Below, in pieces: positions 7,738 through 15,623 of a stretch of DNA of 30,438 nucleotides. Position 1 is the stretch's first letter, and each line of letters opens with the position of its first letter. The notes beneath the pieces are model-generated. The model worked only from the letters and a program-made list of their open reading frames with translations. It was not told the DNA's origin and did no database searches. A program made the position numbers and the translations under genes. This DNA is from an uncultured Microbacteriaceae bacterium (GTDB taxonomy: Bacteria; Actinomycetota; Actinomycetes; Actinomycetales; Microbacteriaceae), in NCBI GenBank assembly GCA_934661165.1, contig CAKUJB010000010.1, forward strand, positions 1-30,438, in the 5' to 3' direction.

Positions 7738-7799
7738 GCGCACTGCAGGAGGATCGGACCGTTCGAGCGCACAGTGCGCCGATACGGCCCGATCCTCCT
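7738..7799. repeat. Near-palindromic intergenic element with two pairing registers
   Basis: AGGAGGATCGG (7747-7757) pairs perfectly with CCGATCCTCCT (7789-7799), and the stem continues past one mismatch with CCGT/ACGG. Inside lies GCGCAC-A-GTGCGC (7767-7779). Alternatively GCGCACTG (7738-7745) pairs perfectly with CAGTGCGC (7772-7779), crossing the first stem. It lies between the small membrane protein and mnmA. Confidence 0.7.
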
Positions 7800-7819
7800 T
7801 CGTGTCGCACAGGGGAAGC

Positions 7820-7834
7820 GGGGAGAATGTCCCC
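7820..7834 (+). promoter_or_regulatory. Ribosome-binding site inside a hairpin, mnmA
   Basis: GGGGA (7820-7824), the probable Shine-Dalgarno site of mnmA, is followed by GAATG and TCCCC (7830-7834), a perfect 5-base complement ending directly before GTG 7835. Folding would hide the ribosome-binding site. Confidence 0.5.
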
Positions 7835-8914
7835 GTGAAGGTGCTGGTCGCGATGAGCGGGGGAGTCGATTCCTCCGTCGCCGCTGCACGCGCCGTCGAG
7901 GCCGGGCATGACGTCGTCGGCGTGCACCTCGCGCTGAGCCGCCACCGCGCGAGCCTTCGCGAGGGCAGCCGCGGCTGCTGCACCATCGAGGATGCGATGG
8001 ACGCGCGGCGCGTCGCCGACCGGCTCGGCATCCCCTTCTACGTCTGGGACTTCTCCGAGCGATTCGCCGAGACCGTCGTCGCCGATTTTGCCGCGGAGTA
8101 CGCCGCCGGCCGCACGCCGAATCCGTGCCTGCGCTGCAACGAGGAGATCAAGTTCACCGCGCTCCTCGAGCGGGCCCTCGCCCTCGGCTTCGACGCGCTC
8201 GCGACGGGGCACTACGCGAGCGTCGTCGACGGCGCCGACGGGCTCGAGCTCCATCGCGCCGCCGCGGGGCCGAAGGACCAGTCGTATGTCCTCGGCGTGC
8301 TCACGCGCGAGCAGCTCGCGCATTCGTACTTCCCGCTCGGCGCCGACGCGTCGAAGGCGGCGGTCCGCGCGGAGGCGGCGGCGCGCGGCTTCGTCACGGC
8401 GACCAAGCCCGACTCGTACGACATCTGCTTCATCCCCGACGGCGACACCCGTGGCTGGCTCGACGACAAGATCGGGCTCGAGCCCGGCGACATCATCGAC
8501 CCGGACGGTGAGGTGCTCGGGCGGCACGACGGCGCCGTCGCGTACACGGTCGGACAGCGCCGCGGGCTGGGGCTCACGGTCCCCTCGCCGGACGGCCGCC
8601 CGCGATTCGTCCTCGAGGTGCGGGCTGCGCGCAACGAGGTCGTCGTCGGGCCGCGCGAGGCGCTGACGATCGCGGAGCTCGCGGGGGCGCGATCGAGTGA
8701 GCTCGGCGACCTGACGAGCGCGACCGAGGTCCAGGTGCGCGCGCATGCTGAGCCCGTCGGCTGCACGGTCGAGCGTCTCGATGGGGAGGTGCGGGTCCGG
8801 CTCGCGACCCCGGTCGAGGGCGTCGCTCCCGGCCAGTCGGCGGTGCTGTACCGCGGCACCCGAGTGCTCGGCCAGGTGACGATCGACCGCACGGTCGCCG
8901 CGGCGCTCGTCTGA
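7835..8914 (+). CDS. mnmA: tRNA-specific 2-thiouridylase
   Basis: 359 residues, normal for the family. It installs the 2-thio group on U34 of tRNA-Lys, -Glu and -Gln with sulfur relayed from a cysteine desulfurase. The ATP-binding PP-loop SGGVDSS is at residues 8-14. The two catalytic cysteines are in NPCLRCNE (Cys98) and SYDICFIPDG (Cys198). ATGHYA and GPKDQSYVLG blocks are also present. GTG 7835 is chosen because MKVLVAMSGGVDSS is the family's usual N-terminus and GGGGA lies upstream. No cysteine desulfurase gene adjoins it here, although one often precedes mnmA in actinobacteria. ligA follows after 227 bases with its own promoter. Confidence 0.96.
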   Translation: MKVLVAMSGGVDSSVAAARAVEAGHDVVGVHLALSRHRASLREGSRGCCTIEDAMDARRVADRLGIPFYVWDFSERFAETVVADFAAEYAAGRTPNPCLRCNEEIKFTALLERALALGFDALATGHYASVVDGADGLELHRAAAGPKDQSYVLGVLTREQLAHSYFPLGADASKAAVRAEAAARGFVTATKPDSYDICFIPDGDTRGWLDDKIGLEPGDIIDPDGEVLGRHDGAVAYTVGQRRGLGLTVPSPDGRPRFVLEVRAARNEVVVGPREALTIAELAGARSSELGDLTSATEVQVRAHAEPVGCTVERLDGEVRVRLATPVEGVAPGQSAVLYRGTRVLGQVTIDRTVAAALV

Positions 8915-8990
8915 GACCTTGTCAGCGGCAGGCTGTCGGCGCGCAAGCGCGGCTGATCGCGGGGCCGCCTGCGCGGGCCGCGGCTGAGGG

Positions 8991-9055
8991 CAGGATGCAT
9001 GCGCGGGAGCAGGATCGATCAGGAGGTTTCGTCCTGCTCCGGCGCATGCATCCTG
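8991..9055. repeat. 24-base inverted repeat between mnmA and ligA
   Basis: The left arm 8991-9014 and right arm 9032-9055 match at 23 of 24 positions as reverse complements, with a 17-base spacer. CAGGA recurs three times in the left half and spacer, and TCCTG twice in the right half, so shifted pairings are possible. No U-tract follows. It may terminate mnmA. Confidence 0.8.
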
Positions 9056-9068
9056 CTGCCGTGTGGCA

Positions 9069-9086
9069 GCTCGGTCATGACCGAGC
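9069..9086. promoter_or_regulatory. 18-base perfect palindrome upstream of ligA
   Basis: GCTCGGTCATGACCGAGC is its own reverse complement. It lies about 45 bases before the ligA -10 element (9130-9135), a typical position for an operator. The binding protein is unknown. Confidence 0.5.
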
Positions 9087-9141
9087 ACGCGTCTTCGGCT
9101 GCCCGCTGTGCGGCGTCGGCGGGCCTGCCTAGGCTTGGAGC

Positions 9142-11439
9142 GTGTCCGCCGCATCGCCATCAGACCTGGAGGACTTCGACCGCGCCCGGGAGGCAGCGGA
9201 GGCCCTCGAGCGGCGGCTCGACGAGCTCGACGAGGCGTATTACGGGCGCGACGCGACACTCGTGCCCGACCAGGAGTACGACGCGCTCAAAGCGCGGCTC
9301 CGCGAGCTCGGCGCCGCGTTCCCCGAGCTGATCGGGCAGGACTCGGTCCTGCGGCGCGTGAGCGGTCGGCGCTCCCAGCTCTTCGACCCCGTCGAGCACG
9401 CGGAGCGGATGTACTCGCTCGACAATGTCTTCTCCGTCGACGAGTTCCGGGAGTGGGCCGCGCGCGTCGGTCGCGACGCCGGCCGCGACCCCGCGCTGCT
9501 CTGCGAGCTCAAGATCGACGGGCTCGCGATCTCGCTCCGGTACGCCGCCGGTGCGCTCGTGAGCGCGGCGACGCGCGGCGACGGCGTCACGGGGGAGGAC
9601 GTGACGGCGAACGTGCTGCGCATCCCCGGCATCCCGCGTCGCCTCGAGGGCAGCGGCCACCCGGAGCTCGTCGAGGTGCGCGGCGAGATCTTCTTCCCCG
9701 TCGCGGCCTTCGAGTCCCTCAACGCGGAGCAGGCGGCCGCGGGCGAGCGCGTCTTCGCGAACCCGCGGAACGCCGCCTCCGGCTCGCTCCGGCAGAAGTC
9801 CGACGGCAAGTCGGCGACCGAGCTCGACCTCATGACGCGGCGTCTGACGCGGCTGCGGATGCTCGTGCACGGCATCGGCGCCTGGCCGCGGCCCACGGCG
9901 GACTCGCAGTCCGGCATCTACGAGCTCCTCGCCGGTTGGGGACTGCCGACGAGCACGAATGCGCGGGTCGTCGCCGGCGCGGAGGAGGCGGTCGCCTTCA
10001 TCGAGCACTTCGGCGAGCACCGGCACTCGGTCGAGCACGAGATCGACGGCGTCGTCGTCAAGGTCGACGACTTCGCGCTGCAGCGGGAGCTCGGGGCGAC
10101 CTCGCGGGCGCCGCGGTGGGCGATCGCCTACAAGTACCCGCCCGAGCAGGTGCAGACGCGGCTCCTCGGCATCGAGGTCGGGGTCGGGCGCACCGGCCGG
10201 GCGACGCCGTACGCCGTGCTCGAGCCGGTGCGCGTCGCGGGATCGGTCGTCGCCCGCGCGACGCTGCACAACCAGGACGTCGTCCGGGCGAAGGGGGTGC
10301 TGCTCGGCGACACCGTCGTCGTGCGCAAGGCCGGCGACGTCATCCCCGAGATCCTCGGTCCGGTGCTCGAGCTGCGCGACGGGAGCGAGCGGGAGTTCGT
10401 CATGCCGACCGCATGCCCCGAGTGCGGCGCGGCGCTCGCGCCCGCTAAGGAGGGCGACATCGACCTGCGGTGCCCGAATGCGCGGTCCTGCCCCGCGCAG
10501 GTCCGCGGCCGGGTCGAGCACATCGGCTCGCGCGGCGCGCTCGACATCGAGGGGCTCGGCGAGGTGAGCGCCGCGGCCCTCACCCAGCCGGAGCATCCCG
10601 AGACGCCGCCGCTCACGACGGAGGCGGGGCTCTTCGACCTCCGCCTCGAGGAGCTCTTCCCGATCGAGGTCATCGTCTCCGATGCCGAGACCGGCCTGCC
10701 GAAGTCGGACGCCGACGGTCGGCCGCGGCGCGAGACCCCGTTCCGGCGGCAGCGGAAGGCGCCCGCGCCCGGGCAGCCGGCGACGAAGTCGAAGCCGGAT
10801 CCCGCGTACGACCCCGACGGACCGTTCGACGGCGACGAGCACTCGATCGTCTCGGCGGCGGCCGTCGAGCTCATCGCCGAGCTCGAGCGGGCGAAGCAGA
10901 AGGACCTGTGGCGGCAGCTCGTCTCGCTCAACATCCGGCACGTCGGCCCCGTCGCCGCCCGCGCGCTCGCGCAGCACTTCGGCTCGCTCACGGCGATCCG
11001 CGCCGCCGAGGCGGCCGAGCTCGCCGCCGTGGACGGCGTCGGGCCGATCATCGCCGAGGCGGTCGTCGAGTGGTTCCAGGTCGACTGGCACGTCGAGATC
11101 GTCGAGCGGTGGGCGGCGGCGGGCGTGCAGTTCGCCATCCCGGGCCATCCCGGCCCCGGTGCGGCGACCGCCGCCGTGGAGGGCCCGCTCAGCGGACTCA
11201 CCGTCGTCGTGACCGGCACGGTCGAGGGCTACACGCGCGAGGGCGCGGAGGAGGCCGTGCTCGCCGCCGGCGGGAAGTCGGCCGGCTCGGTGTCGAAGAA
11301 GACGTCCGTCGTCGTCGTCGGCCCCGGGGCCGGATCGAAGGAGGCGAAGGCGATCGCCCTCGGCGTGCCGATCCTGCCGGCGGAGCGATTCGGCGAGCTC
11401 CTCGAGCGCGGGATCGCCGTGCTCGGCACGGGCGAGTAG
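9142..11439 (+). CDS. ligA: NAD-dependent DNA ligase
   Basis: 765 residues, longer than the usual 670 or so. It seals nicks in replication and repair using NAD. Domain order: Ia region (about 1-75, with the DEAYYGRD and DQEYD motifs), adenylation domain with active-site lysine in CELKIDG (Lys124), OB fold, four-cysteine zinc finger (Cys425, 428, 444, 450), helix-hairpin-helix domain, and BRCT domain (about 682-765). The extra length is a charged insert at about residues 509-568 within the helix-hairpin-helix region. I believe such an insert is common in Microbacteriaceae LigA. GTG 9142 lies 6 bases after TAGGCT (9130-9135); GGAG at 9137-9140 is too close to act as a ribosome-binding site, so the mRNA is probably leaderless. 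Confidence 0.97.
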   Translation: MSAASPSDLEDFDRAREAAEALERRLDELDEAYYGRDATLVPDQEYDALKARLRELGAAFPELIGQDSVLRRVSGRRSQLFDPVEHAERMYSLDNVFSVDEFREWAARVGRDAGRDPALLCELKIDGLAISLRYAAGALVSAATRGDGVTGEDVTANVLRIPGIPRRLEGSGHPELVEVRGEIFFPVAAFESLNAEQAAAGERVFANPRNAASGSLRQKSDGKSATELDLMTRRLTRLRMLVHGIGAWPRPTADSQSGIYELLAGWGLPTSTNARVVAGAEEAVAFIEHFGEHRHSVEHEIDGVVVKVDDFALQRELGATSRAPRWAIAYKYPPEQVQTRLLGIEVGVGRTGRATPYAVLEPVRVAGSVVARATLHNQDVVRAKGVLLGDTVVVRKAGDVIPEILGPVLELRDGSEREFVMPTACPECGAALAPAKEGDIDLRCPNARSCPAQVRGRVEHIGSRGALDIEGLGEVSAAALTQPEHPETPPLTTEAGLFDLRLEELFPIEVIVSDAETGLPKSDADGRPRRETPFRRQRKAPAPGQPATKSKPDPAYDPDGPFDGDEHSIVSAAAVELIAELERAKQKDLWRQLVSLNIRHVGPVAARALAQHFGSLTAIRAAEAAELAAVDGVGPIIAEAVVEWFQVDWHVEIVERWAAAGVQFAIPGHPGPGAATAAVEGPLSGLTVVVTGTVEGYTREGAEEAVLAAGGKSAGSVSKKTSVVVVGPGAGSKEAKAIALGVPILPAERFGELLERGIAVLGTGE

Positions 11440-11482
11440 CTGCGTCGTGACCGGCGGCGGGCGAGATGCCGGGCCGGGGCCG

Positions 11483-11513
11483 GCGGGGGCCGCGCACCGC
11501 GCACGGCCCCCGC
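11483..11513 (+). terminator. Terminator hairpin of ligA
   Basis: GCGGGGGCCG (11483-11492) pairs perfectly with CGGCCCCCGC (11504-11513) over an 11-base loop, 44 bases after the ligA stop. Confidence 0.6.
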
Positions 11514-11627
11514 GCACCCCAGGGGGATGACCCGAGGTCGAACTCCGTGGGCCCCTGCAGCAGGGTCCGCGACGCTCGCAGTCGTGCCGGGGTGATGTCT
11601 GTGAATACCACTCGCGGCCCGTCTGTA

Positions 11628-11646
11628 ATAGGTAAGGCTACCCTAA
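11628..11646 (+). promoter_or_regulatory. Iron box (DtxR/IdeR-type operator)
   Basis: ATAGGTAAGGCTACCCTAA matches the IdeR/DtxR consensus at 16 of 19 positions. It lies about 30 bases upstream of the TAGGGT -10 element of the siderophore-interacting protein gene. Confidence 0.85.
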
Positions 11647-11691
11647 TCACCTCCGGTCCGCGCAAGAGGTTTCGCGGATAGGGTGACGGAC

Positions 11692-12453
11692 ATGACGACC
11701 TCCGCTGCCTTCCGCCTCGAACGCACCCGCGTGGAGAACCGGCCGCGCCCGGTCACCGTCGCCCGCATCGAGGACCTCACGCCGACGTATCGGCGCATCA
11801 CCTTGGCCGGCGACTTCTCGGACTTCCAATCGCTCGGCGCCGACGACCACCTGCGGATCTTCCCCGTGCCGAACGGCACACCGCTGCCGGAGGAGCACGA
11901 GGCGCGCGTCGAGGCGATCCGGGAGCATCCGTCCCGCGAGTACACCCCGGTCGCCTGGGCCGCGGACACGCTCACGCTCGACTTCGTCATCCACGGGGAT
12001 GGCCCGGCGAGCACCTGGGCGATGAATGCGCGGGTCGGCTCGGTCGCGCTCATCGGCGGCCCGCGCGGCTCGATGCAGATCGACGGGTCGCCGGACTTCT
12101 GGCTGCTCGCCGGCGACCGCACGGCGCTCCCGGCGATCCGCCGCCACCTCTCCGCCGTCCGCGCGGGGACGCCCGTCGACGTGCTGCTCGTGGCCGAGGA
12201 CCCCGCCGATGAGCAGCTGCTCGAGTCGGCCGGCGACCTCACCGTCACCTGGGTCCGCTCGCAGGCGGCGCTCGCCGAGGCGCTCGAGACGGTGCCGTCG
12301 CGGGCCGGCGCGGGCTTCGCATTCATCGCCGCGGAGCAGTCGATCGTCAAGCCGGGTCGCGCATTCCTCGCCGCGCGCGGCATCGACCTCGACCGCGCGG
12401 TCGTCAAGGGCTACTGGAAGCGCGGCGAAGCCGAGTACCACGAGCCCCGCTGA
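11692..12453 (+). CDS. Siderophore-interacting protein (ferric-siderophore reductase family)
   Basis: 253 residues, full length for the ViuB/SIP family. It is predicted to release iron from imported ferric siderophores by flavin-dependent reduction in the cytoplasm. The N-terminal FAD-binding barrel carries REYTPVAW (about residues 82-89) and HGDGPASTWA; the C-terminal SIP domain carries DFWLLAGDRTALPAI and ends with VKGYWKRGEAEYHE. ATG 11692 is chosen over GTG 11683 because TAGGGT (11679-11684) lies 7 bases upstream and the GTG overlaps that hexamer. The iron box at 11628-11646 predicts repression by an IdeR/DtxR protein when iron is plentiful. No siderophore transporter adjoins it. Confidence 0.93.
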   Translation: MTTSAAFRLERTRVENRPRPVTVARIEDLTPTYRRITLAGDFSDFQSLGADDHLRIFPVPNGTPLPEEHEARVEAIREHPSREYTPVAWAADTLTLDFVIHGDGPASTWAMNARVGSVALIGGPRGSMQIDGSPDFWLLAGDRTALPAIRRHLSAVRAGTPVDVLLVAEDPADEQLLESAGDLTVTWVRSQAALAEALETVPSRAGAGFAFIAAEQSIVKPGRAFLAARGIDLDRAVVKGYWKRGEAEYHEPR

Positions 12454-12541
12454 CCCGTACTTCAGGTCGATCGCCCGGTTCTCAGGCGCGGCGGGGGTTT
12501 CACGGGCCGGCCGGCGGCCGATCCGCTCGGCAGGCCTGAAT

Positions 12542-12547
12542 TAGGAT
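12542..12547 (+). promoter_or_regulatory. -10 element of gatC, leaderless
   Basis: TAGGAT lies exactly 6 bases before GTG 12554, placing the transcription start on the start codon. Confidence 0.6.
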
Positions 12548-12553
12548 CGATGG

Positions 12554-12853
12554 GTGTCGGAGATCACCCCGGAGACCGTGCAGCACCTCGCTGGCCTCGC
12601 GCGCATCGCGCTCGACGCCGACGAGATCCAGACCCTGACGGGCCAGCTCGGCGCCATCGTCGACAGCGTCGCGAAGGTGCAGGAGGTCGCGACGCCCGAC
12701 GTCCCGGCGACGAGCCACCCCATCCCGCTCGCGAACGTGCAGCGCGCCGACGAGCCCGGCGAGACCCTGAGCACGGCGGCCGCCCTCGCGGGCGCGCCGG
12801 AGCACGACGGCACCCGCTTCATCGTGAGCGCGATCCTCGGCGAGGAGCAGTGA
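12554..12853 (+). CDS. gatC: Asp-tRNA(Asn)/Glu-tRNA(Gln) amidotransferase subunit C
   Basis: 99 residues, full length. It stabilises the GatA-GatB pair of the enzyme that amidates misacylated Glu-tRNA(Gln) or Asp-tRNA(Asn). The typical N-terminus (ITPETVQHLAGLARIALDADE) and the later N-V-x-R-x-D-E segment (NVQRADEPG) are present. The GTG start is set by the -10 hexamer 6 bases upstream. gatA begins 2 bases after its stop, so the two are translated together. Confidence 0.94.
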   Translation: MSEITPETVQHLAGLARIALDADEIQTLTGQLGAIVDSVAKVQEVATPDVPATSHPIPLANVQRADEPGETLSTAAALAGAPEHDGTRFIVSAILGEEQ

Positions 12854-12855
12854 GC

Positions 12856-14358
12856 ATGACCGACCTCACCCGTCTCACCGCCGCCGAGCTCGGCGGCCTG
12901 CTCGCCGACGGCGAGGTCTCCGCCGTCGAGGCGACGCGTGCGCACCTCGACCGCATCGAGGCCGTCGACGGCGACGTGCACGCATTCCTCCATGTCGCGA
13001 CGAATGCGCTCGACACGGCCGCCGCGGTCGACGCGTCCCGCGCGACCGGCGAGCCGCTCGGCGACCTCGCGGGCGTCCCGGTCGCCATCAAGGACGTGCT
13101 GTGCACGATCGACATGCCCACGACCGCGGGCTCGCGGATCCTCGAGGGCTGGGTGCCGCCGTATGACGCGACGACCGTCGCGCGGCTGCGGACCGCCGGG
13201 CTCGTGCCGCTCGGCAAGACGAACATGGACGAGTTCGCGATGGGCTCCTCGACCGAGCACTCCGCGTACGGCCCGACCCGCAACCCGTGGGACTTCGATC
13301 GCATCCCCGGCGGCTCCGGCGGTGGCTCCGCGGCGGCGGTCGCCGCGTTCGAGGCGCCGTTCGCGCTCGGCTCCGACACCGGCGGCTCGATCCGCCAGCC
13401 GGGGGCCGTCACCGGGACCGTCGGCATGAAGCCGACGTACGGCGGCGTGTCCCGCTACGGGGCGATCGCACTCGCGAGCTCGCTCGACCAGGTCGGCCCC
13501 GTCAGCCGCTCCGTCCTCGACGCCGCCCTCCTGCACGACGTCATCGGCGGCCACGACCCGCGCGACTCGACCTCGCTCACCGACAGCTGGCCGTTGTTCG
13601 CCGAGGCCGCCCGCGCGGGTGCGCTCGCGGAGTCGCTCCGCGGCGTCCGGGTCGGCGTCGTCCGCGAGCTCGACAGCCCCGGCTTCCAGGCCGGCGTCTC
13701 CGCGCGCTTCCACGAGACGCTCGAGCTGCTCGCCGCCGCCGGCGCGGAGATCGTCGAGGTCTCGGCACCGCACTTCGAGTACGCGGTCGCCGCGTACTAC
13801 GTCATCCTGCCTGCGGAGGCGTCCTCGAACCTCGCGAAGTTCGACTCCGTGCGGTTCGGCCTCCGGGTCACGCCGGACGGTGGCGGCACCGTCGAGCAGG
13901 TCATGTCGGCGACGCGCGCCGCTGGCTTCGGCCCCGAGGTCAAGCGCCGCGTCATCCTCGGCACCTACGCGCTGTCGGCCGGCTACTACGACGCGTACTA
14001 CGGCTCGGCGCAGCAGGTCCGCACGCTCATCCAGCGGGACTTCGACGCCGCATTCGAGCTGGCCGACATCCTCGTGTCGCCCGCCGCGCCGACGACCGCG
14101 TTCCGCATCGGCGAGAAGGTCGACGACCCGCTCGCGATGTACCTCAACGACGTGACGACGATCCCGGCGAATCTCGCGGGCATCCCCGGGATGTCGATCC
14201 CCATGGGGCTCGCCGAGGAGGACGGGCTGCCGACCGGGTTCCAGCTCATGGCGCCGGCGCACGCCGACGAGCGGCTGTACCGCATCGGCGCGACGCTCGA
14301 GCGGCTGCTCGTCGAGCGCCACGGCCGGATCCTCGACCGCGCGCCGGCCCTCGGCTGA
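12856..14358 (+). CDS. gatA: Asp-tRNA(Asn)/Glu-tRNA(Gln) amidotransferase subunit A
   Basis: 500 residues. This is the glutaminase subunit, freeing ammonia for the amidation of Glu- or Asp-tRNA by GatB. The amidase-signature catalytic triad is complete: Lys79 (VPVAIKDV), Ser154 (PGGSGGGS) and nucleophile Ser178 (GSDTGGSIRQPG). ATG 12856 is preferred because GAGGAG (12842-12847) is well spaced from it; in-frame GTG 12850 would be only two bases from that site. It contains an inverted pair of the GAATGCG word at 12981-13008. gatB, normally next, is displaced by about 2.5 kb. Confidence 0.97.
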   Translation: MTDLTRLTAAELGGLLADGEVSAVEATRAHLDRIEAVDGDVHAFLHVATNALDTAAAVDASRATGEPLGDLAGVPVAIKDVLCTIDMPTTAGSRILEGWVPPYDATTVARLRTAGLVPLGKTNMDEFAMGSSTEHSAYGPTRNPWDFDRIPGGSGGGSAAAVAAFEAPFALGSDTGGSIRQPGAVTGTVGMKPTYGGVSRYGAIALASSLDQVGPVSRSVLDAALLHDVIGGHDPRDSTSLTDSWPLFAEAARAGALAESLRGVRVGVVRELDSPGFQAGVSARFHETLELLAAAGAEIVEVSAPHFEYAVAAYYVILPAEASSNLAKFDSVRFGLRVTPDGGGTVEQVMSATRAAGFGPEVKRRVILGTYALSAGYYDAYYGSAQQVRTLIQRDFDAAFELADILVSPAAPTTAFRIGEKVDDPLAMYLNDVTTIPANLAGIPGMSIPMGLAEEDGLPTGFQLMAPAHADERLYRIGATLERLLVERHGRILDRAPALG

Positions 14359-14381
14359 GGTCCCGCGCGCAGGGTCGAGGC

Positions 14382-14765
14382 ATGGCGACGCGTCCGCTCC
14401 TCGTCTTCGACGGGGACTGCGGCTTCTGCACGAGCGCGAAGGACTGGCTCGTCGCGCGCGCCGACGTCGACGCCGTGCCGCATCAGTGGGCCGACCTGAC
14501 GGCGCTCGGGCTCGACGCCGCCGCCGCGGCCCGGCGGATCCACGTGCTCGGCGACGACGTGCCCGGCGGACACCTGTCCGGAGGGCGCGCCGCGGCCTGG
14601 CTGCTGCGCCAGGCCCGCGGGCCCGGCTGGCGCGCGCTCGGCGCCGTGCTCGGCGCGCCGGTGCTCCGGTGGGGGACCGAGCTCGGCTACCGGCTCGTCG
14701 CGGCGAACCGTCACCGGTTGCCGGGCGGCACCCCGGCCTGCGCGCTGCCCCGCTCTCCCCGGTGA
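14382..14765 (+). CDS. DCC-family (DUF393) thiol-disulfide oxidoreductase-like protein
   Basis: 127 residues. The N-terminus carries the family signature DGDCGFC (residues 10-16) with the CxxC thioredoxin-like motif Cys13/Cys16. Members are proposed thiol-disulfide proteins; the physiological partner is not known. It starts 23 bases after gatA with GAGG just upstream of ATG 14382, so it is probably co-transcribed with gatCA. Its stop codon lies inside the left arm of a long inverted repeat that separates it from the convergent methyltransferase gene. Confidence 0.85.
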   Translation: MATRPLLVFDGDCGFCTSAKDWLVARADVDAVPHQWADLTALGLDAAAAARRIHVLGDDVPGGHLSGGRAAAWLLRQARGPGWRALGAVLGAPVLRWGTELGYRLVAANRHRLPGGTPACALPRSPR

Positions 14766-14825
14766 TCGCCCGCTTCGGCGGGCAGTCGGCCGCGTGCGCC
14801 CCGAGAAGCGGGCAACCACCGGAGA
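14754..14825. terminator. Bidirectional terminator-like inverted repeat with UUCG alternative hairpin
   Basis: Bases 14754-14776 pair imperfectly with 14805-14825, including a perfect 9-base stretch GCCCGCTTC/GAAGCGGGC. The same left-arm bases can instead form GCCCGC-TTCG-GCGGGC (14768-14783), a 6-base stem with a UUCG tetraloop. It lies between convergent genes. Confidence 0.7.
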
Positions 14826-14831
14826 TCAGGG

Positions 14832-15611
14832 TCAGGCGCGGCCGCTCGCGAGGATCGCCTCGACGGGGAATACGAGCATGCCGTCGACGGCGAGCTCGGT
14901 CGTGCGGCGCTCGTACTCGGCACGAATGCGCGCCCGCCCGGCCGCATCGGCCCCCGCGTGCGCCTGCCCGATCGTCGCGATGCCGGCCTCGATCCCGAGC
15001 CAGAGCTCGTCCGGCTCGATCTCGAAGGTCCAGTCGTGCCGCCACGCCGAGACCTCCTGCCACCCCGCCTCCGCCAGCAGGCCGGACAGACCCGCCTCCG
15101 TCCGATCGAACGGCTCGCCCGCCGGCAGCGCGAACCGCTCCGGGCGGGTCCCGGTCGCGGCCATGATCTCGCCCCAGAGCGAGTTCATCGCGGTCGGCTG
15201 CCACGGCCACACGCTCGCGGCGATCCGCCCGCCCGGGCGCGCGACGCGACGCAGCTCCTCGGCGACGCGTGCGGGGTGATCGGCATGGTTGATCGAGAAG
15301 CACGCCACGATCGAGTCGAATGCGCCGTCCGGGTAGGGCAGCGCGGCCATCGACCCGGTGCGGCTCGCGATGGCGGGCACCCGCGCGCCGAGGTGTGCGA
15401 CCATGCCCGGGTCGAGATCGACGGCGTCGACGCGCCACCCGCGGCCGAACGCGGCCTCGCCGAGCACCCCGGTCCCGCTGCCGGCGTCGAGCAGGCGCCG
15501 ATCGCCGGCCGGCGGGCCGATCGCATCGAGCAGTGGCTCGACCGCGCCGCGGCACAGTCGCGCGAACGAGCGGTGATAGGCGTCGGCGGTCCCGTCCCAG
15601 CTGGCGGTCAC
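14832..15611 (-). CDS. Class I SAM-dependent methyltransferase
   Basis: 259 residues. The AdoMet-binding motif I is LLDAGSGTGVLGEAA (about residues 40-54), followed by an acidic strand end (DAVDLDPGM, motif II) and the motif IV/post-motif region DGAFDSIVACFSINH and LRRVARPGGRIAASVW. This matches the UbiE/Methyltransf_11 type that acts on small molecules. The substrate is not predictable. GTG 15611 begins 12 bases after the stop of the preceding hypothetical gene, so the two form an operon. Confidence 0.88.
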   Translation of the reverse strand: MTASWDGTADAYHRSFARLCRGAVEPLLDAIGPPAGDRRLLDAGSGTGVLGEAAFGRGWRVDAVDLDPGMVAHLGARVPAIASRTGSMAALPYPDGAFDSIVACFSINHADHPARVAEELRRVARPGGRIAASVWPWQPTAMNSLWGEIMAATGTRPERFALPAGEPFDRTEAGLSGLLAEAGWQEVSAWRHDWTFEIEPDELWLGIEAGIATIGQAHAGADAAGRARIRAEYERRTTELAVDGMLVFPVEAILASGRA

Positions 15612-15623
15612 GCAGCCAGCGTC

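Noticed and set aside
2007..9055. Intergenic inverted repeats as copies of one REP or mobile element
   Set aside because: The arms at 2007, 7747, 8991 and 14754 are unrelated in sequence; only their layout is similar.
9160..11517. 785-codon minus-strand frame opposite ligA
   Set aside because: It mirrors ligA codon structure and has no recognisable domain.
11683..11691. GTG 11683 as the SIP start
   Set aside because: It overlaps the -10 hexamer TAGGGT (11679-11684); ATG 11692 fits the leaderless spacing.
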